DNA of 64,000 nt from Paraburkholderia tagetis (GTDB lineage: Bacteria > Pseudomonadota > Gammaproteobacteria > Burkholderiales > Burkholderiaceae). Location of the stretch: NCBI RefSeq assembly GCF_022213065.1, contig NZ_JAKLJA010000010.1:124001-188000 (forward strand). The letters are read 5' to 3'. The notes under the pieces are model-generated. The model saw nothing but the letters and a program-made list of their open reading frames with translations. It ran no database searches and was not told the origin of the DNA. Position 1 is the first letter of the stretch. The number at the start of each line of letters is the position of its first letter. A program made the position numbers and the translations under genes. Of this stretch, positions 51,297 to 60,804 are shown piece by piece.

Positions 51297-52142
51297 ATGG
51301 GTCAGGTATTGTTCATCGTCTGGCGGGAGAGCGTCGAAGCGCTGCTCGTCGTCGGCATTCTGTATGCGTGGCTGAAGAACGGCGACGCCGACGCGCGTCG
51401 CGGCATGCCGTATCTGTGGGGCGGCGTGGGTCTCGGCCTGCTGGCGGCCGTTGCGCTGGGTGCCGCGCTCGTGGGTTTCACGGAAGTGCTCTCCGGCGAT
51501 GCGCAGGATTACTTCCAGACCGGCATGGTGCTGGTCGCGTGCGTGCTGATCGTGCAAATGGTGCTGTGGATGAAGCAACATGGGCGCACGCTCAAGCGCG
51601 AGATGGAGCAGTCGCTCGAGCAGACGACGCGCGACGCGAACTGGTGGGGCATTACGGTGCTCGTCGCGCTCGCCATCGCGCGCGAGGGCAGCGAGACGGT
51701 GATCTTCCTGTATGGCCTCGGCTTCGGCCAGTCGGGTCACGTGGATGCGAGCCAGTACATGGCCGTGCTGCTGGGCCTCGGCCTCGCGTTCCTCACGTTC
51801 TACTTGCTGCAACTGGGCGGCAGGCTGTTCTCGTGGCGCCACTTTTTCCGCGTCACCGAGATCATGCTGCTGTTCCTCGGCGCGGGCCTGTTCCAGACCG
51901 GCGTCGACAAGCTGATCGACAAGGAAGTGCTGCCGACGATCATCGACCAGGTCTGGAACTCGTCGGCGATTCTCGACGATTCGAACACCTTTGGCTCGCT
52001 CGTCGCGACGCTCACGGGCTACCGCGCCCATCCGGCGCTCATGAACCTGATCGCCTATGCGGTGTACTGGCTCGTGGTGTGGTTCCTCGCGCGCCGCGCC
52101 GACGGGCGCGCCGCGGCCGTGACCAAGAGGAAGGCAGCATGA
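51297..52142 (+). CDS. ftrC: FTR1-family iron permease FtrC
   Basis: The 281-residue integral membrane protein has about seven helices. The two FTR1 iron motifs appear as VWRESVEALLVVG (RExxE-like, about residue 8) and ALAIAREGSETVIFLYG (REGxE, about residue 122). It moves iron across the inner membrane. AGGAGGT at 51284-51290 sits six bases before the ATG at 51297 and directly abuts an ATG two codons earlier, so 51297 is preferred. Its TGA overlaps the ftrD ATG. Confidence 0.92.
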   Translation: MGQVLFIVWRESVEALLVVGILYAWLKNGDADARRGMPYLWGGVGLGLLAAVALGAALVGFTEVLSGDAQDYFQTGMVLVACVLIVQMVLWMKQHGRTLKREMEQSLEQTTRDANWWGITVLVALAIAREGSETVIFLYGLGFGQSGHVDASQYMAVLLGLGLAFLTFYLLQLGGRLFSWRHFFRVTEIMLLFLGAGLFQTGVDKLIDKEVLPTIIDQVWNSSAILDDSNTFGSLVATLTGYRAHPALMNLIAYAVYWLVVWFLARRADGRAAAVTKRKAA

Positions 52143-53593
52143 GTTGTGGGTTGGGTCAGGAGGCGGGCCAGGGCGTGGGCCAACAAGTGGGCCAAGGACC
52201 GCTTCGGCAAGGCAAACTTGCCCAGGCGGGACAATGGATGCAGCGGCACGGCGCGATCATTCGCGCCGTGCAGTGGGTAGTCGTGGCGGTTTATGCGTTC
52301 CTGATTCTCGTTCCCGCGGTCATGCCGCTGCCCGGCGACACCGCGCATCTATGGAATAACCTCACGCTCGCGGCGCAGTTCGTGTTCTGGGGCATCTGGT
52401 GGCCGTTCGTGCTGCTCTCGATGGTGCTGCTCGGGCGCGTATGGTGCGGCGTGCTCTGTCCCGAAGGCGCGCTCAGCGAATTCGCGAGCAAGTTCGGGCG
52501 CGGCAAGTCCATCCCGCACTGGATGCGTTGGGGCGGCTGGCCCTTCGTGGCGTTTGGCCTCACCACCATCTACGGACAGATGGTGAGCGTCTACCAGTAC
52601 CCCAAGGCGGTGCTGCTCGTGCTGGGCGGCTCCACGCTCGGCGCGATGGTGATCGGTTTCCTGTACGGGCGCGAAAAGCGCGTCTGGTGCAAATATCTCT
52701 GCCCCGTGAACGGGGTTTTTTCGCTTCTGGCACGCCTTGCGCCGTTTCACTTCAAGGTGAACGAAGACGCCTGGCGCAATTCGTACACGCACGGCGAGCA
52801 CGGCGGGCATCGCGTGATTCCCGTGAACTGCGCGCCGCTCGTGCCGTTGCGCAACATGAAGGGCGGCGCTGCGTGCCACATGTGCGGACGCTGCAGCGGC
52901 CATCGTGATGCGATCGCGCTCACGTGGCGCTCGCCCTCGGAGGAAGTGGTCGAGCTCGGCGACAAGCAGGCGAGCGGCTGGGACACCGCGCTCATTCTCT
53001 ACGGACTGCTTGGTATCGCGATCGGCGCGTTTCACTGGACCGCCTCGCGGTGGTTCGTCGACCTCAAGCAATCGTTCGCAGGCTGGCTCATCGACCAGAA
53101 CATTACCTGGCCGCTCGAGACCAACGCGCCGTGGTTCCTGCTTACGCACTATCCCGCCCAAAACGACGTGTTCTCGTGGCTCGACGGCACCATGATCGTC
53201 GGCTATATCGTCGCGACGGGGCTCGTCTACGGCACGGCGCTGCTCGCGATCCTCGCACTTACGAGCGTGCTCGTCGGACGCTTCGAGATGCGTCGGCTCC
53301 ATCACTTCGCGCAGTCGCTCATTCCGCTCGCGGGCGCGGGTGTGTTTCTCGGTCTTTCGGCCACGACGCTCTCGCTCCTGCGCGCCGAGCACGTGCCGGT
53401 CGATTGGGCCGCGAGCGTGCGCATTGCAATTCTCGTTATCACCAATGCGTGGAGCGCGTGGCTCGCCTGGCGCGTCACGGGACGCTACAGCACGCGTCTG
53501 TGGCAGCGTGCGCTCTCGCTGGCGGGCTTTTGCGCGGCGCTTGCCGTGGTCGACAGCGCGTGGTGGCTCATGTTCTGGGGCTGGGCGCACTGA
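52139..53593 (+). CDS. ftrD: Polyferredoxin-type membrane protein FtrD
   Basis: The 484-residue NapH/NosR-like membrane protein has several helices and Cys clusters WCGVLCPEGAL, WCKYLCPVNGVF and CHMCGRC, which should hold iron-sulfur clusters. In FtrABCD it is proposed to transfer electrons across the membrane to support iron transport. The N-terminal 30 residues are Gly/Gln-rich. The ATG overlaps the ftrC stop (ATGA). The long same-frame extension back into ftrC is a shadow. Confidence 0.9.
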   Translation: MSCGLGQEAGQGVGQQVGQGPLRQGKLAQAGQWMQRHGAIIRAVQWVVVAVYAFLILVPAVMPLPGDTAHLWNNLTLAAQFVFWGIWWPFVLLSMVLLGRVWCGVLCPEGALSEFASKFGRGKSIPHWMRWGGWPFVAFGLTTIYGQMVSVYQYPKAVLLVLGGSTLGAMVIGFLYGREKRVWCKYLCPVNGVFSLLARLAPFHFKVNEDAWRNSYTHGEHGGHRVIPVNCAPLVPLRNMKGGAACHMCGRCSGHRDAIALTWRSPSEEVVELGDKQASGWDTALILYGLLGIAIGAFHWTASRWFVDLKQSFAGWLIDQNITWPLETNAPWFLLTHYPAQNDVFSWLDGTMIVGYIVATGLVYGTALLAILALTSVLVGRFEMRRLHHFAQSLIPLAGAGVFLGLSATTLSLLRAEHVPVDWAASVRIAILVITNAWSAWLAWRVTGRYSTRLWQRALSLAGFCAALAVVDSAWWLMFWGWAH

Positions 53594-53786
53594 ATGCGGG
53601 GCGCATGGCGTTCCGCATAGGGCTGCATAGGGCCGCATGAAAGCCGCATGCGGCCCCACATCGGCTTCGTCAATTGCGAATGACGGGTATACGGAGAAGG
53701 GCAGCGCCACGGCTCAAGTGTGCGTGTACTCTCAAAAACCGGACTGGCAGGTGCGCCACCCGTTTTTTGAATATTCGGAGACACGT

Positions 53787-54194
53787 ATGCGAACGAGAGT
53801 AGTACTGACCGACGAAGACGTGACAAAAGTGGCCGATGCGGCCATCGCGCACGCCCGTGCGAACGAGTGGAAAGTGACGATCTCGATCGTCGACGACGGT
53901 GGGCATCTGCTGTATTTGCGTCGCCTCGACGGTGCGCCGCCGATCAGCAGCGAAGTCGCGCCGGGCAAGGCGCGCACGGCGGCGCTGGGGCGCCGCGAAA
54001 GCCGCTTCTTCGAAGAGATGATCCGCGACGGCCGCACGGCGTTCCTGAGCGTGCCGCTCACGGCCATGCTCGAAGGTGGCGTGCCGATCGTCGCGAACGG
54101 CGACGTGATTGGCGCAGTGGGCGTCTCGGGCGTGAAGGCCGATCAGGATGCGGCCATCGCACAGGCGGGCATCAAGGCGCTCAATCTGGCGTAA
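53787..54194 (+). CDS. DUF336 / HbpS-GlcG family protein, possible heme binding
   Basis: The 135-residue protein is a typical single-domain DUF336 member: VADAAIAHARANEWKVTISIVDDGGHLLYLRRLDGAPPIS, KARTAALGRRES, GGVPIVANGDVIGAVGVSGVKADQD. Relatives such as HbpS bind and can degrade heme, others sit near glycolate genes. Its place just after ftrABCD (194 bases) and before hemP favours an iron/heme role. GGAG lies six bases ahead of the ATG at 53787. Confidence 0.85.
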   Translation: MRTRVVLTDEDVTKVADAAIAHARANEWKVTISIVDDGGHLLYLRRLDGAPPISSEVAPGKARTAALGRRESRFFEEMIRDGRTAFLSVPLTAMLEGGVPIVANGDVIGAVGVSGVKADQDAAIAQAGIKALNLA

Positions 54195-54516
54195 GTAGCG
54201 AAAGAAAAGGCGATCATGGCGCGAACCATCGTGCCATGACGTGTGCAGCAATAACCGTCAAAGCAAAAAGCCGCGGCATCGTTCGCGGCTTTTTTTGCTT
54301 TTTGTTTTTTGCTTCGTGCGGCAAGCGCTTCGCGCGCCGCTACGATTTTCACAGGTGAGAACAAAAAAATGGCGTGGCTGGCTGCGACGGCTGCTTGAAG
54401 GATGTGTGCACGAACGAAGGGGTCTAGTCTCGCGTGCAGGCCGTCGTTGCTGGCTAATGCCCAACGCCTCTCATGGGAGGCGGTCCCCACAATACCTGGT
54501 ACTAGAAACTCAAACC
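54195..54516. other. Spacer between DUF336 gene and hemP
   Basis: Besides the terminator at 54265-54296 I see no gene, repeat or clear regulatory site; the genes flanking it are convergent. Confidence 0.5.
54265..54296. terminator. Bidirectional terminator after DUF336 gene / hemP
   Basis: AAAAAGCCGCG pairs with CGCGGCTTTTT around GCATCGTT, with A and T runs on either side. It stops the plus-strand DUF336 gene and can serve minus-strand hemP. Confidence 0.9.
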
Positions 54517-54798
54517 TCACTTGGTCAGAATCAGCTTGCCGAGCCGCGTCGCGCGCAACTGGTAAGTCTCGCCGTTGTGCACGATGCTCACGTGGCTGCG
54601 GCCTTGCAGCAGTGTCGTGCTTTCAAGCGATCGCTCGCTACCCGTTTTCGGGCTGGCTGCGGCGCTGGCCGTAGCGCTGGCTGGGCTGACGCTTTTACGC
54701 GTCACGGCGGGCGCTGCGGGTTTCTGCACACGGGTGCCGGTGAGGGCGGAGCCGGTGCGGTTCACACTGAGGGTCGACGAGCGGTTGAATTCGGTCAT
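54517..54798 (-). CDS. hemP: Hemin uptake protein HemP/HmuP
   Basis: The 93-residue protein ends with the HemP domain: TTLLQGRSHVSIVHNGETYQLRATRLGKLILTK, about residues 61-93. The first 60 residues are low-complexity Ser/Thr/Ala. HmuP in rhizobia activates heme receptor genes, and HemP in Burkholderia is needed for growth on heme. No heme receptor is in the window. A Fur-like box lies 40 bases before the ATG. Confidence 0.9.
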   Translation of the reverse strand: MTEFNRSSTLSVNRTGSALTGTRVQKPAAPAVTRKSVSPASATASAAASPKTGSERSLESTTLLQGRSHVSIVHNGETYQLRATRLGKLILTK

Positions 54799-54837
54799 GA
54801 ATGTGACGGGGTTGGATCTCGATTCGATGGGTCTATA

Positions 54838-54856
54838 TTAAATGATAATCGTTCCC
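54838..54856 (-). promoter_or_regulatory. Fur-like box upstream of hemP
   Basis: The site is centred on TGATAATC and matches about 13 of 19 Fur consensus positions. It sits 40 bases upstream of the hemP start, a position suited to overlap a promoter. Confidence 0.72.
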
Positions 54857-55063
54857 ATTTGCAACTTCGCGAAATTCATCGAAAGCGAATACCGATAGCC
54901 TGTTGCATGCGCGCCCCTCAAAACAACGACGCCCGGCGTGTGGCCGGGCGCGAATGGGGGCATGCCGCGACGTGGCGCGGCTCGATCGGGAGGCGCAAAA
55001 CACATCAGTTGAACGGCAGCGGTTCTAGCGCAGCCGCCCAGTGCAACGGCTCAGTGTGACCAC

Positions 55064-55549
55064 TCAGTGCAGCGGCGCCTCCGGCTCGCCCAGTCCCTGC
55101 ACGTACTGACGAATGAGCCGCACGGTGTCGATATCCGACTCGTGATACGCCGATTTCACGATCTCCGAAGTCTGGTGGTCGTCTTTCGTATCGGTGGTCG
55201 GCAGCGTCGTGCGGTACTCGAAGCGCAGGAACAGCTGAAGCTCATCGGGTTGCTCGATCGTCATCGTGAGCGAGCCGCCCACGTACTCGGCGGTCGGCAG
55301 GATGTCGTAGCGCACGTTCTCGTTCGGCGTGAGCGTGACGCGGTCGCGCACCGTGGCGTGGCCGTAGTGCAGCTCGCGCTCGAGCGTGTTGCCCTCGCGC
55401 GAAAGAATCGTGCAGCTGTCGAGCCCGATCACGAAAAGCTGCGGCTGCTCGGCGCGCAGCACGAGGCCTTCCCAAAGCTGCTCGCGCGTCATGGGCAGGA
55501 CGAGCGGGTTCAGCGGGTCGTTGATCTGGATAAGGTGTTCGAAATTCAA
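55064..55549 (-). CDS. DUF1857 (SRPBCC/AtaL-like) protein
   Basis: The 161-residue protein belongs to the helix-grip SRPBCC superfamily, DUF1857 type: NFEHLIQINDPLNPLVLPMTREQLWEGLVLRAEQP, then EFRYxTT-like FEYRTTLP and ESDIDTVRLIRQY. Members have a hydrophobic pocket; ligands are unknown. It lies 40 bases downstream of osmC on the same strand and may be cotranscribed. Confidence 0.8.
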   Translation of the reverse strand: MNFEHLIQINDPLNPLVLPMTREQLWEGLVLRAEQPQLFVIGLDSCTILSREGNTLERELHYGHATVRDRVTLTPNENVRYDILPTAEYVGGSLTMTIEQPDELQLFLRFEYRTTLPTTDTKDDHQTSEIVKSAYHESDIDTVRLIRQYVQGLGEPEAPLH

Positions 55550-55589
55550 GGCGGCGCCTTCCTTTGTAGCGATTTCCGTCCGCCGCCAC

Positions 55590-55988
55590 TTACGCGGCGA
55601 CGAGGCCCGAGCGGATCGTGATCGAGTTCGTCAAGACCTTATGGACCGGGCAGGCATTGGCGATCTGCAGCAGACGCTCGCGCTGCTCGTCCGAGAGCGG
55701 ACCTTCGAGCGCGATCTGGCGATCGATCGTGGTGCCTTCGCTGCCGGTTTCCATCGAGAGCTTCACGCGCACGCCTTCGAGCGGCCACTCTTTCCTTTGC
55801 GCATACATCTTCAGCGTGATCGACGTGCAGGCGCCGAGGCTCGACAGCAGCAGCGAATAAGGCGTGGGGCCGCGGTCGCCGCCGCCGGCGGATGCCGGTT
55901 CGTCGGCGATCCATGTGTGGGTGCCGTCGTCGAACTGGACCTGATAGTTGGTCGAGCCAATGTGTGCGGTGACTGCGGTTTCGGCCAT
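55590..55988 (-). CDS. OsmC-family peroxiredoxin-like protein
   Basis: The 132-residue protein has the OsmC/Ohr fold: a central SLLLSSLGACTSITLKMYA with one catalytic cysteine and the C-terminal IANACPVHKVLTNS with the second. Such proteins reduce organic peroxides. The start at 55988 (MAETAVTAHIGS) fits the domain; 25 further open codons upstream look unconserved. Next to a pirin and iron genes it suggests a stress-protection group. Confidence 0.88.
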   Translation of the reverse strand: MAETAVTAHIGSTNYQVQFDDGTHTWIADEPASAGGGDRGPTPYSLLLSSLGACTSITLKMYAQRKEWPLEGVRVKLSMETGSEGTTIDRQIALEGPLSDEQRERLLQIANACPVHKVLTNSITIRSGLVAA

Positions 55989-56226
55989 GCGCTCCTCGCG
56001 GGCGGAACGGTTGAAAGGGAACATGCCGCGGCCCGTCGGGCTGGCCCGTTGGGCGCGCGGCATGGAAAGCCATATTGTGACGGAAAGCGGATCAAGCTGC
56101 GGAGGTGTCGATGGGGTGCGCCGCGCCTTCCGTCACTGGCGCGGCCGAAAAAACCTGAGCAAAAAACGCGCCGCCGGTGCCGTGAGCTTCAGCGCGCTCC
56201 GGGCGTTCGATGCCTTCAGCGTGCGC

Positions 56227-57120
56227 TCAGTGCGCAATGTGCCCCATGCGTCCGGCCTGGTAGTCGAGCACGGCCTGGCGGATCTCCTGCTCGGTGTTCA
56301 TCACGAACGGGCCGTAGCGCACGACCGGCTCGTTGAGCGGCAGGCCGCCGATCAGCAGCACTTCGGTGGGCCCGGCCGCGTCGCCAGTTTCGTTCTCAGG
56401 CGTGGAGATCGTGACAGTGTCGCCGTCGCCGGCAAAAGCCACCATCTGCTGCGCGCCGATAGCCTCGCCATTGACGCCGTATTGCGCCGTGCCGGAAAGG
56501 CCGTAGGCGAACACGTTCCAGCCCGCGGGCACCGGCTGCTCCACGCGCGCGCCAGGCGCGAGCGTGAAATGCAGGTAGAGGATGGGCGTGCGGATCTCGA
56601 TGGCGGCTTTCGCGCCCAGCGACTCGCCCGCGATCACCTTGACCGTGGCCAGGCCGTCGGCCGAGCGGCCCTGCGGAATCTGCGCGTGCGGCATCTCCTG
56701 ATAGCGCGGCGCGATCATCTTGTCGCGGGCGGGCAGGTTCACCCACAGTTGCAGCCCGTGCATGCGCCCGCCCGTGCGTGTGAATTCGGGGTCGGGCATC
56801 TCGCTGTGGATCACACCGGCGCCGGCCGTCATCCATTGCACGTCGCCGGGGGCGAGCGTGCCCGAGTGGCCTGCCGAATCCTTGTGGCCGAAGCGGCCCG
56901 CGAGCATATAGGTGACCGTTTCGAAGCCGCGGTGCGGATGATCGGGCGCACCCTTGGCGGCGCCGGGCGCGTAATCGACGGGCCCCATCTCGTCGAGCAG
57001 CAGGAACGGATCGAAATCCATCAACTGACGGGTGGGGAAGGGGCGATTGACGATGAATCCACCGCCCTCGGTGGTTTGAACCGCGGGAAAAACGTGGGCG
57101 ATCGAGCGGACGGCCGACAT
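56227..57120 (-). CDS. Pirin family protein
   Basis: The 297-residue bicupin has the pirin metal site GAPDHPHRGFETVTYML and DVQWMTAGAGVIHSE with the conserved His/Glu ligands. Bacterial pirins include quercetin dioxygenases and regulators of metabolic enzymes; the function here is open. GAGGTG lies seven bases before the ATG at 57120. It is divergent from a LysR regulator, which probably controls it. Confidence 0.92.
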   Translation of the reverse strand: MSAVRSIAHVFPAVQTTEGGGFIVNRPFPTRQLMDFDPFLLLDEMGPVDYAPGAAKGAPDHPHRGFETVTYMLAGRFGHKDSAGHSGTLAPGDVQWMTAGAGVIHSEMPDPEFTRTGGRMHGLQLWVNLPARDKMIAPRYQEMPHAQIPQGRSADGLATVKVIAGESLGAKAAIEIRTPILYLHFTLAPGARVEQPVPAGWNVFAYGLSGTAQYGVNGEAIGAQQMVAFAGDGDTVTISTPENETGDAAGPTEVLLIGGLPLNEPVVRYGPFVMNTEQEIRQAVLDYQAGRMGHIAH

Positions 57121-57242
57121 GGATATCACCTCGAAAAAATGGGAATTACGCGATATGCGAAACAAACCGCTATTATAGGTAGCCGATTTGGCCTGTTTGA
57201 CCGCCTGATCGCAATGGATTGTCCCATCGCTGGAACGACGAC

Positions 57243-58268
57243 ATGAAAATCGATTCGCACAACCTGAACGACCTGATGTACTTCTCGCAGGTGGTGGAGC
57301 ACGGGGGTTTCTCGGCGGCTGAACGCGTGCTAGGCATATCGAAGTCGCGTCTCTCGCGGCGGGTGAGCGAACTGGAAGCATCGCTCGGCGTGCGTCTCTT
57401 GCAGCGCTCCACGCGCAAGCTCGCGCTCACCGAGGCGGGCGAGCTCTTCTACCAGCATTGCCGCGCCATGCTCTCGGAGGCGCAGGCCGCGGTGAACGTC
57501 GTTCAGTCGCTGCGGTCTTCGCCGCGCGGCACGGTGCGCGTGAGCGTGCCGGTCACGCTCTCGCAAACCATCTTCTCGCAGATCATTCCCGAATTCATGC
57601 ATCGCTTCCCGGAAGTGCGGGTGGTGATGCGCGTGACGAACCGCGTGATCGACCTCTTCGAAGACTCGGTCGATATCGCCTTGCGCGTGCGTTCGGAGCC
57701 GCCCGAGAACGCCAATATCGTGGTGCGTCCGCTCTGGCGCACCGAGCAGATGCTGGTGGGCGCGCCAAGCCTGCTCGCGCAGAATGCGCCGCCGCTCACG
57801 CCCGACGACCTCGCGCGTTTCGAAACGCTCGATACGCCCACGAGCGACGGTCGCCACGTGTTCCATCTGATCTCGCCGGACGGCACGCACCACGCGCACG
57901 AGCACGAGCCGCGGCTCATCAGCGCCGACCTCACCACGGTTCGCGAAGCTGCACTGCAAGGCCTCGGCATTGCCGCGCTGCCGGAGATGATGTATGGCGC
58001 CGCGCTGCGCTCGGGCAAGCTATCGCCGGTGATGCCGGGCTGGACGCTGCCGGTGCCGCAGCTCTATGCGGTGTTTCTCTCGCGCCAGGGCATGGTTCCG
58101 GCGGTGCGCGCGTTTGTCGACTATCTGGTCGAGGTGCTCGATGCGGACCAGAGCCTTCAGCAGGAATGTCCGCTCAGGAGCGATGTCGCTGCGCTGATGG
58201 AGCAGGGCGGCGGGCAGGCCCGCGCAACATCGAAGCCGCCTGAAGAGCGCCTGGCCGGTCACACCTGA
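57243..58268 (+). CDS. LysR-family transcriptional regulator
   Basis: The 341-residue protein has the N-terminal LysR winged helix: LMYFSQVVEHGGFSAAERVLGISKSRLSRRVSELEASLGVRLLQRSTRKLALTEAG, about residues 10-65. A periplasmic-binding-like effector domain follows from about 90 (GTVRVSVPVTLSQTIF). It is the divergent neighbour of the pirin gene, the classical layout for LysR control of the adjacent gene. The ligand is unknown. Confidence 0.93.
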   Translation: MKIDSHNLNDLMYFSQVVEHGGFSAAERVLGISKSRLSRRVSELEASLGVRLLQRSTRKLALTEAGELFYQHCRAMLSEAQAAVNVVQSLRSSPRGTVRVSVPVTLSQTIFSQIIPEFMHRFPEVRVVMRVTNRVIDLFEDSVDIALRVRSEPPENANIVVRPLWRTEQMLVGAPSLLAQNAPPLTPDDLARFETLDTPTSDGRHVFHLISPDGTHHAHEHEPRLISADLTTVREAALQGLGIAALPEMMYGAALRSGKLSPVMPGWTLPVPQLYAVFLSRQGMVPAVRAFVDYLVEVLDADQSLQQECPLRSDVAALMEQGGGQARATSKPPEERLAGHT

Positions 58269-58641
58269 AAGCAGGCCGATATAAGCGGCAGAAGCTTTGC
58301 GAACGTATATGCGCGTGCGTTGCATGAAACGCGAGTGATGCGAGCCGATGCGCACGACGCATTGCACGCGATTTGCATTTTTGCATTTTATTTTGGCATT
58401 TAAGCGCCGCCGGCAATCGTTACTTTCAATGGCCGAAGTATTGAACGTGTGCGGCGAGAGGAATATATTGAAATCCCTCTCGCCAAGCACCGGTCTTGTG
58501 CGGGAATTGATGGCCGCTATCATAGCGAGCCTTCAGGGCTGAAAGCGCAGTCCGTGTCGACCACGGCAAGTCGCATGTGCCGATGTGAACCGAACGATTG
58601 TCGGGGATCGTCGCCACCGCCCGAATGCGCCGCGTGCGCAC
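58269..58641. other. Spacer after LysR gene
   Basis: No gene supported. A T-rich patch with three GCATTT copies lies at 58371-58402. The two flanking genes are convergent, separated by the terminator at 58642. Confidence 0.5.
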
Positions 58642-58677
58642 GAAAAAAGGCCCTCATCTGACGATGGGGGCCTTTTA
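58642..58677. terminator. Bidirectional terminator before exbD
   Basis: AAAAAAGGCCCTCAT pairs with ATGGGGGCCTTTT around CTGACG. It ends the minus-strand bfd-tonB-exbB-exbD run and also faces the LysR gene. Confidence 0.82.
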
Positions 58678-58735
58678 CCTGGTGCTCCGAAATCGCCTGC
58701 TCGATCGCTCGCGCAATGACCCATGCCGAGCGGGA

Positions 58736-59155
58736 TCAGTGACGAGCGGGATCGGTAACGAAGCCGAGCTTCGTGAGGCCGCCGCTCTGCGCCGCCGACA
58801 TCACTTGCGCCACCTTTTCGTAGACGACCTTGCGGTCCGCGTTCAAGTGCAACTCGGGCTGCGGTTGTTGCTGCGCCGCTGCGGCAATCTTCGTCTTGAG
58901 CGCGTCGTCGTTGACGGCCGAGCCGTCCCACAGCACCGTGCCGTCCGCTTCGATCGACAGGTTGATCTGCGCGGGCCTGGCGTCTTCCTTCTGGCTGCTC
59001 GCGTGCGGCAGGTCGATCTTCACGGCGTGACGGATCACGGGAATCGTCACCATGAAAACGATCAGGAGAACCAACATGACGTCGACGAGCGGCGTCATGT
59101 TGATCTCGTTCATGAGGCCATCGTCGTCGTCGCTGGCAAAGGGGCTCATCGCCAT
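58736..59155 (-). CDS. exbD: TonB-system energiser ExbD
   Basis: The 139-residue protein has one N-terminal membrane helix (MLVLLIVFMVTIPVI) preceded by INMTPLVDV, with the functionally essential aspartate in that motif, and a periplasmic domain (INLSIEADGTVLWDGSAV). Together with ExbB it uses the proton gradient to energise TonB. It follows exbB after 18 bases. Confidence 0.93.
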   Translation of the reverse strand: MAMSPFASDDDDGLMNEINMTPLVDVMLVLLIVFMVTIPVIRHAVKIDLPHASSQKEDARPAQINLSIEADGTVLWDGSAVNDDALKTKIAAAAQQQPQPELHLNADRKVVYEKVAQVMSAAQSGGLTKLGFVTDPARH

Positions 59156-59173
59156 GTTGCTTGCCTCCGCCGA

Positions 59174-59899
59174 TTAGTGGCTGCGCGCGGCGACGCGCAG
59201 ATTGCCGCCCTTCGCCGTCGACGACAGACGCGCGCCCGTCACGAAGAACGCGTGCAGGCCGTGCGCGAAGCGGTTGAGCTTCGTGACCACGGCCTTGTTG
59301 GCGCGCGTGAGCGCGTTATAGCCGAGCACCGCGGGAATCGCGACGAACAGGCCGAACGCGGTCATGATCAGCGCCTCGCCCACCGGGCCCGCCACCGCGT
59401 CGATCGAGGTCTGGCCGGTCGCGCCGATGGTAAGCAGTGCATGATAGATGCCCCACACCGTGCCGAACAGGCCGACGAACGGCGCCGTGCTGCCGATCGA
59501 GGCGAGGATTGCGAGGCCGGCTTGCATCTTCGAGATCGAGTCGTCCATGGTGTCCTTCAGGCAGCGCGTGACCCAGTCCGAGACGTCCATGCGGTCGTGC
59601 AGATGCGGCTGGGTCTGGTGATGGTGCTCGGCGGCTTCCTGGCCCGAGAGCGCGAGCGCGAGGAACGGGTTGTCTTCGCGCGTGCCGCTGCCGAGCTTCT
59701 TCACGCCGTCGGCGAGGTCGTCCGAATGCCAGAACGAGGTCTCGGCATTCTTCGTGAGACGCTTCAGGCGCGCGACGTTCCAGCCCTTCACGACGATCAC
59801 GCACCACGACAGCACCGACATGATCAGCAGCGCGAGCGCGATGCCGCGCGTCACAAAATCCCCTTGCGCCCAGACGTGGGCGATACCGTAGTTCTGCAT
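59174..59899 (-). CDS. exbB: TonB-system proton channel ExbB
   Basis: The 241-residue protein has three membrane helices: an N-terminal one (GIALALLIMSVLSWCVIVVKGW) and two around GSTAPFVGLFGTVWGIYHAL and GPVGEALIMTAFGLFVAIPAVLGYN, the MotA/TolQ/ExbB signature. It lies between tonB and exbD, so ExbB is preferred over TolQ. Confidence 0.94.
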   Translation of the reverse strand: MQNYGIAHVWAQGDFVTRGIALALLIMSVLSWCVIVVKGWNVARLKRLTKNAETSFWHSDDLADGVKKLGSGTREDNPFLALALSGQEAAEHHHQTQPHLHDRMDVSDWVTRCLKDTMDDSISKMQAGLAILASIGSTAPFVGLFGTVWGIYHALLTIGATGQTSIDAVAGPVGEALIMTAFGLFVAIPAVLGYNALTRANKAVVTKLNRFAHGLHAFFVTGARLSSTAKGGNLRVAARSH

Positions 59900-59982
59900 G
59901 GTTTTTCCTCTATTTCAATTCGTCTAAACGGTGCAATTCAGGTGGCCGCGTCGCGTGCGCGCTGCAGCCCAGGGCCGGCAAA

Positions 59983-60741
59983 TCAGTTTTGCAGGCTGAA
60001 ATCGAATGGCTGCGTGTAGGCCGCGCGCACGGGCTGGCCGTCTTCCATGTAGGGCTTGCACGCGCTGCTGCGCATGGCGGAGAGCGCGGCGTCGTCTAGA
60101 CGGCTATAGCCGCTGCTCTTCTTGAGCTCGATGTTCTCGAGCTTGCCGGTGAGCCCCACCACGAAGTGCACGTAAGCCACGCCGGTCTCGCCGCGACGCT
60201 TCGAGAGCATCGGGTAATCGGGCTCGACGATATTGCAGTCGAGATGCGAGACGTTCTTGGGTGCGGCGAGCGCCATCGTCGGCTTGCCTTGTGCGGGTGC
60301 AGCGGCCTGCGGTGCCGGGACCGGAGCCGGCGGGATGGGCGCAGCCGGCGCGGGCGGCGCAGGTTCGGCGCTCGCGCTTTGGGCCACATGCTGCGAGGGG
60401 GCTTCGGCGACGGGCAGCGGCGTAGGCGCGGGCTTGGGTTTCGGCTGGACCTTGGGCTGCTCGCGGCTCACGCGCGGCACCGGCTTGGGCGGTGGCGGCG
60501 TGGGCGTCGACTGGATCGCCGCTGGCGCGGCAACCGGCTCGGGCCGGATCAGCTCGGCCGTGATCGTCCGCGATTCGAGCGAGACCGGTGTGACGGCGTC
60601 GCGTTTGTTCAGGACGACGGCGATGAGCGTGGCGTGCAGCGCGATGACGATCGCGCCCGCCGTCATGACGCGACGGTTCGCGCCGATCGTACGAAAAACG
60701 GGGAGCACTGACGCGTTGGCGGTGGTTTGAGAAGCCTGCAT
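59983..60741 (-). CDS. tonB: Energy transducer TonB
   Basis: The 252-residue protein has a membrane helix at about 27-48 (TAGAIVIALHATLIAVVLNK), a long Pro/Ala/Lys-rich spacer (about 75-165) and the TonB C-terminal domain (EPDYPMLSKRRGETGVAYVHFVVGLTGKLENIELKKSSGYSRLDDAAL). It transmits proton-motive energy to outer-membrane receptors for siderophores or heme. It lies in the bfd-tonB-exbB-exbD run, presumably iron-controlled. Confidence 0.94.
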   Translation of the reverse strand: MQASQTTANASVLPVFRTIGANRRVMTAGAIVIALHATLIAVVLNKRDAVTPVSLESRTITAELIRPEPVAAPAAIQSTPTPPPPKPVPRVSREQPKVQPKPKPAPTPLPVAEAPSQHVAQSASAEPAPPAPAAPIPPAPVPAPQAAAPAQGKPTMALAAPKNVSHLDCNIVEPDYPMLSKRRGETGVAYVHFVVGLTGKLENIELKKSSGYSRLDDAALSAMRSSACKPYMEDGQPVRAAYTQPFDFSLQN

Positions 60742-60804
60742 GTTAGCGTGGCCGCCAGAATGACGACGGCGCGCAGGCTGGGCAACGCGTCGCGACGGGC
60801 GGCT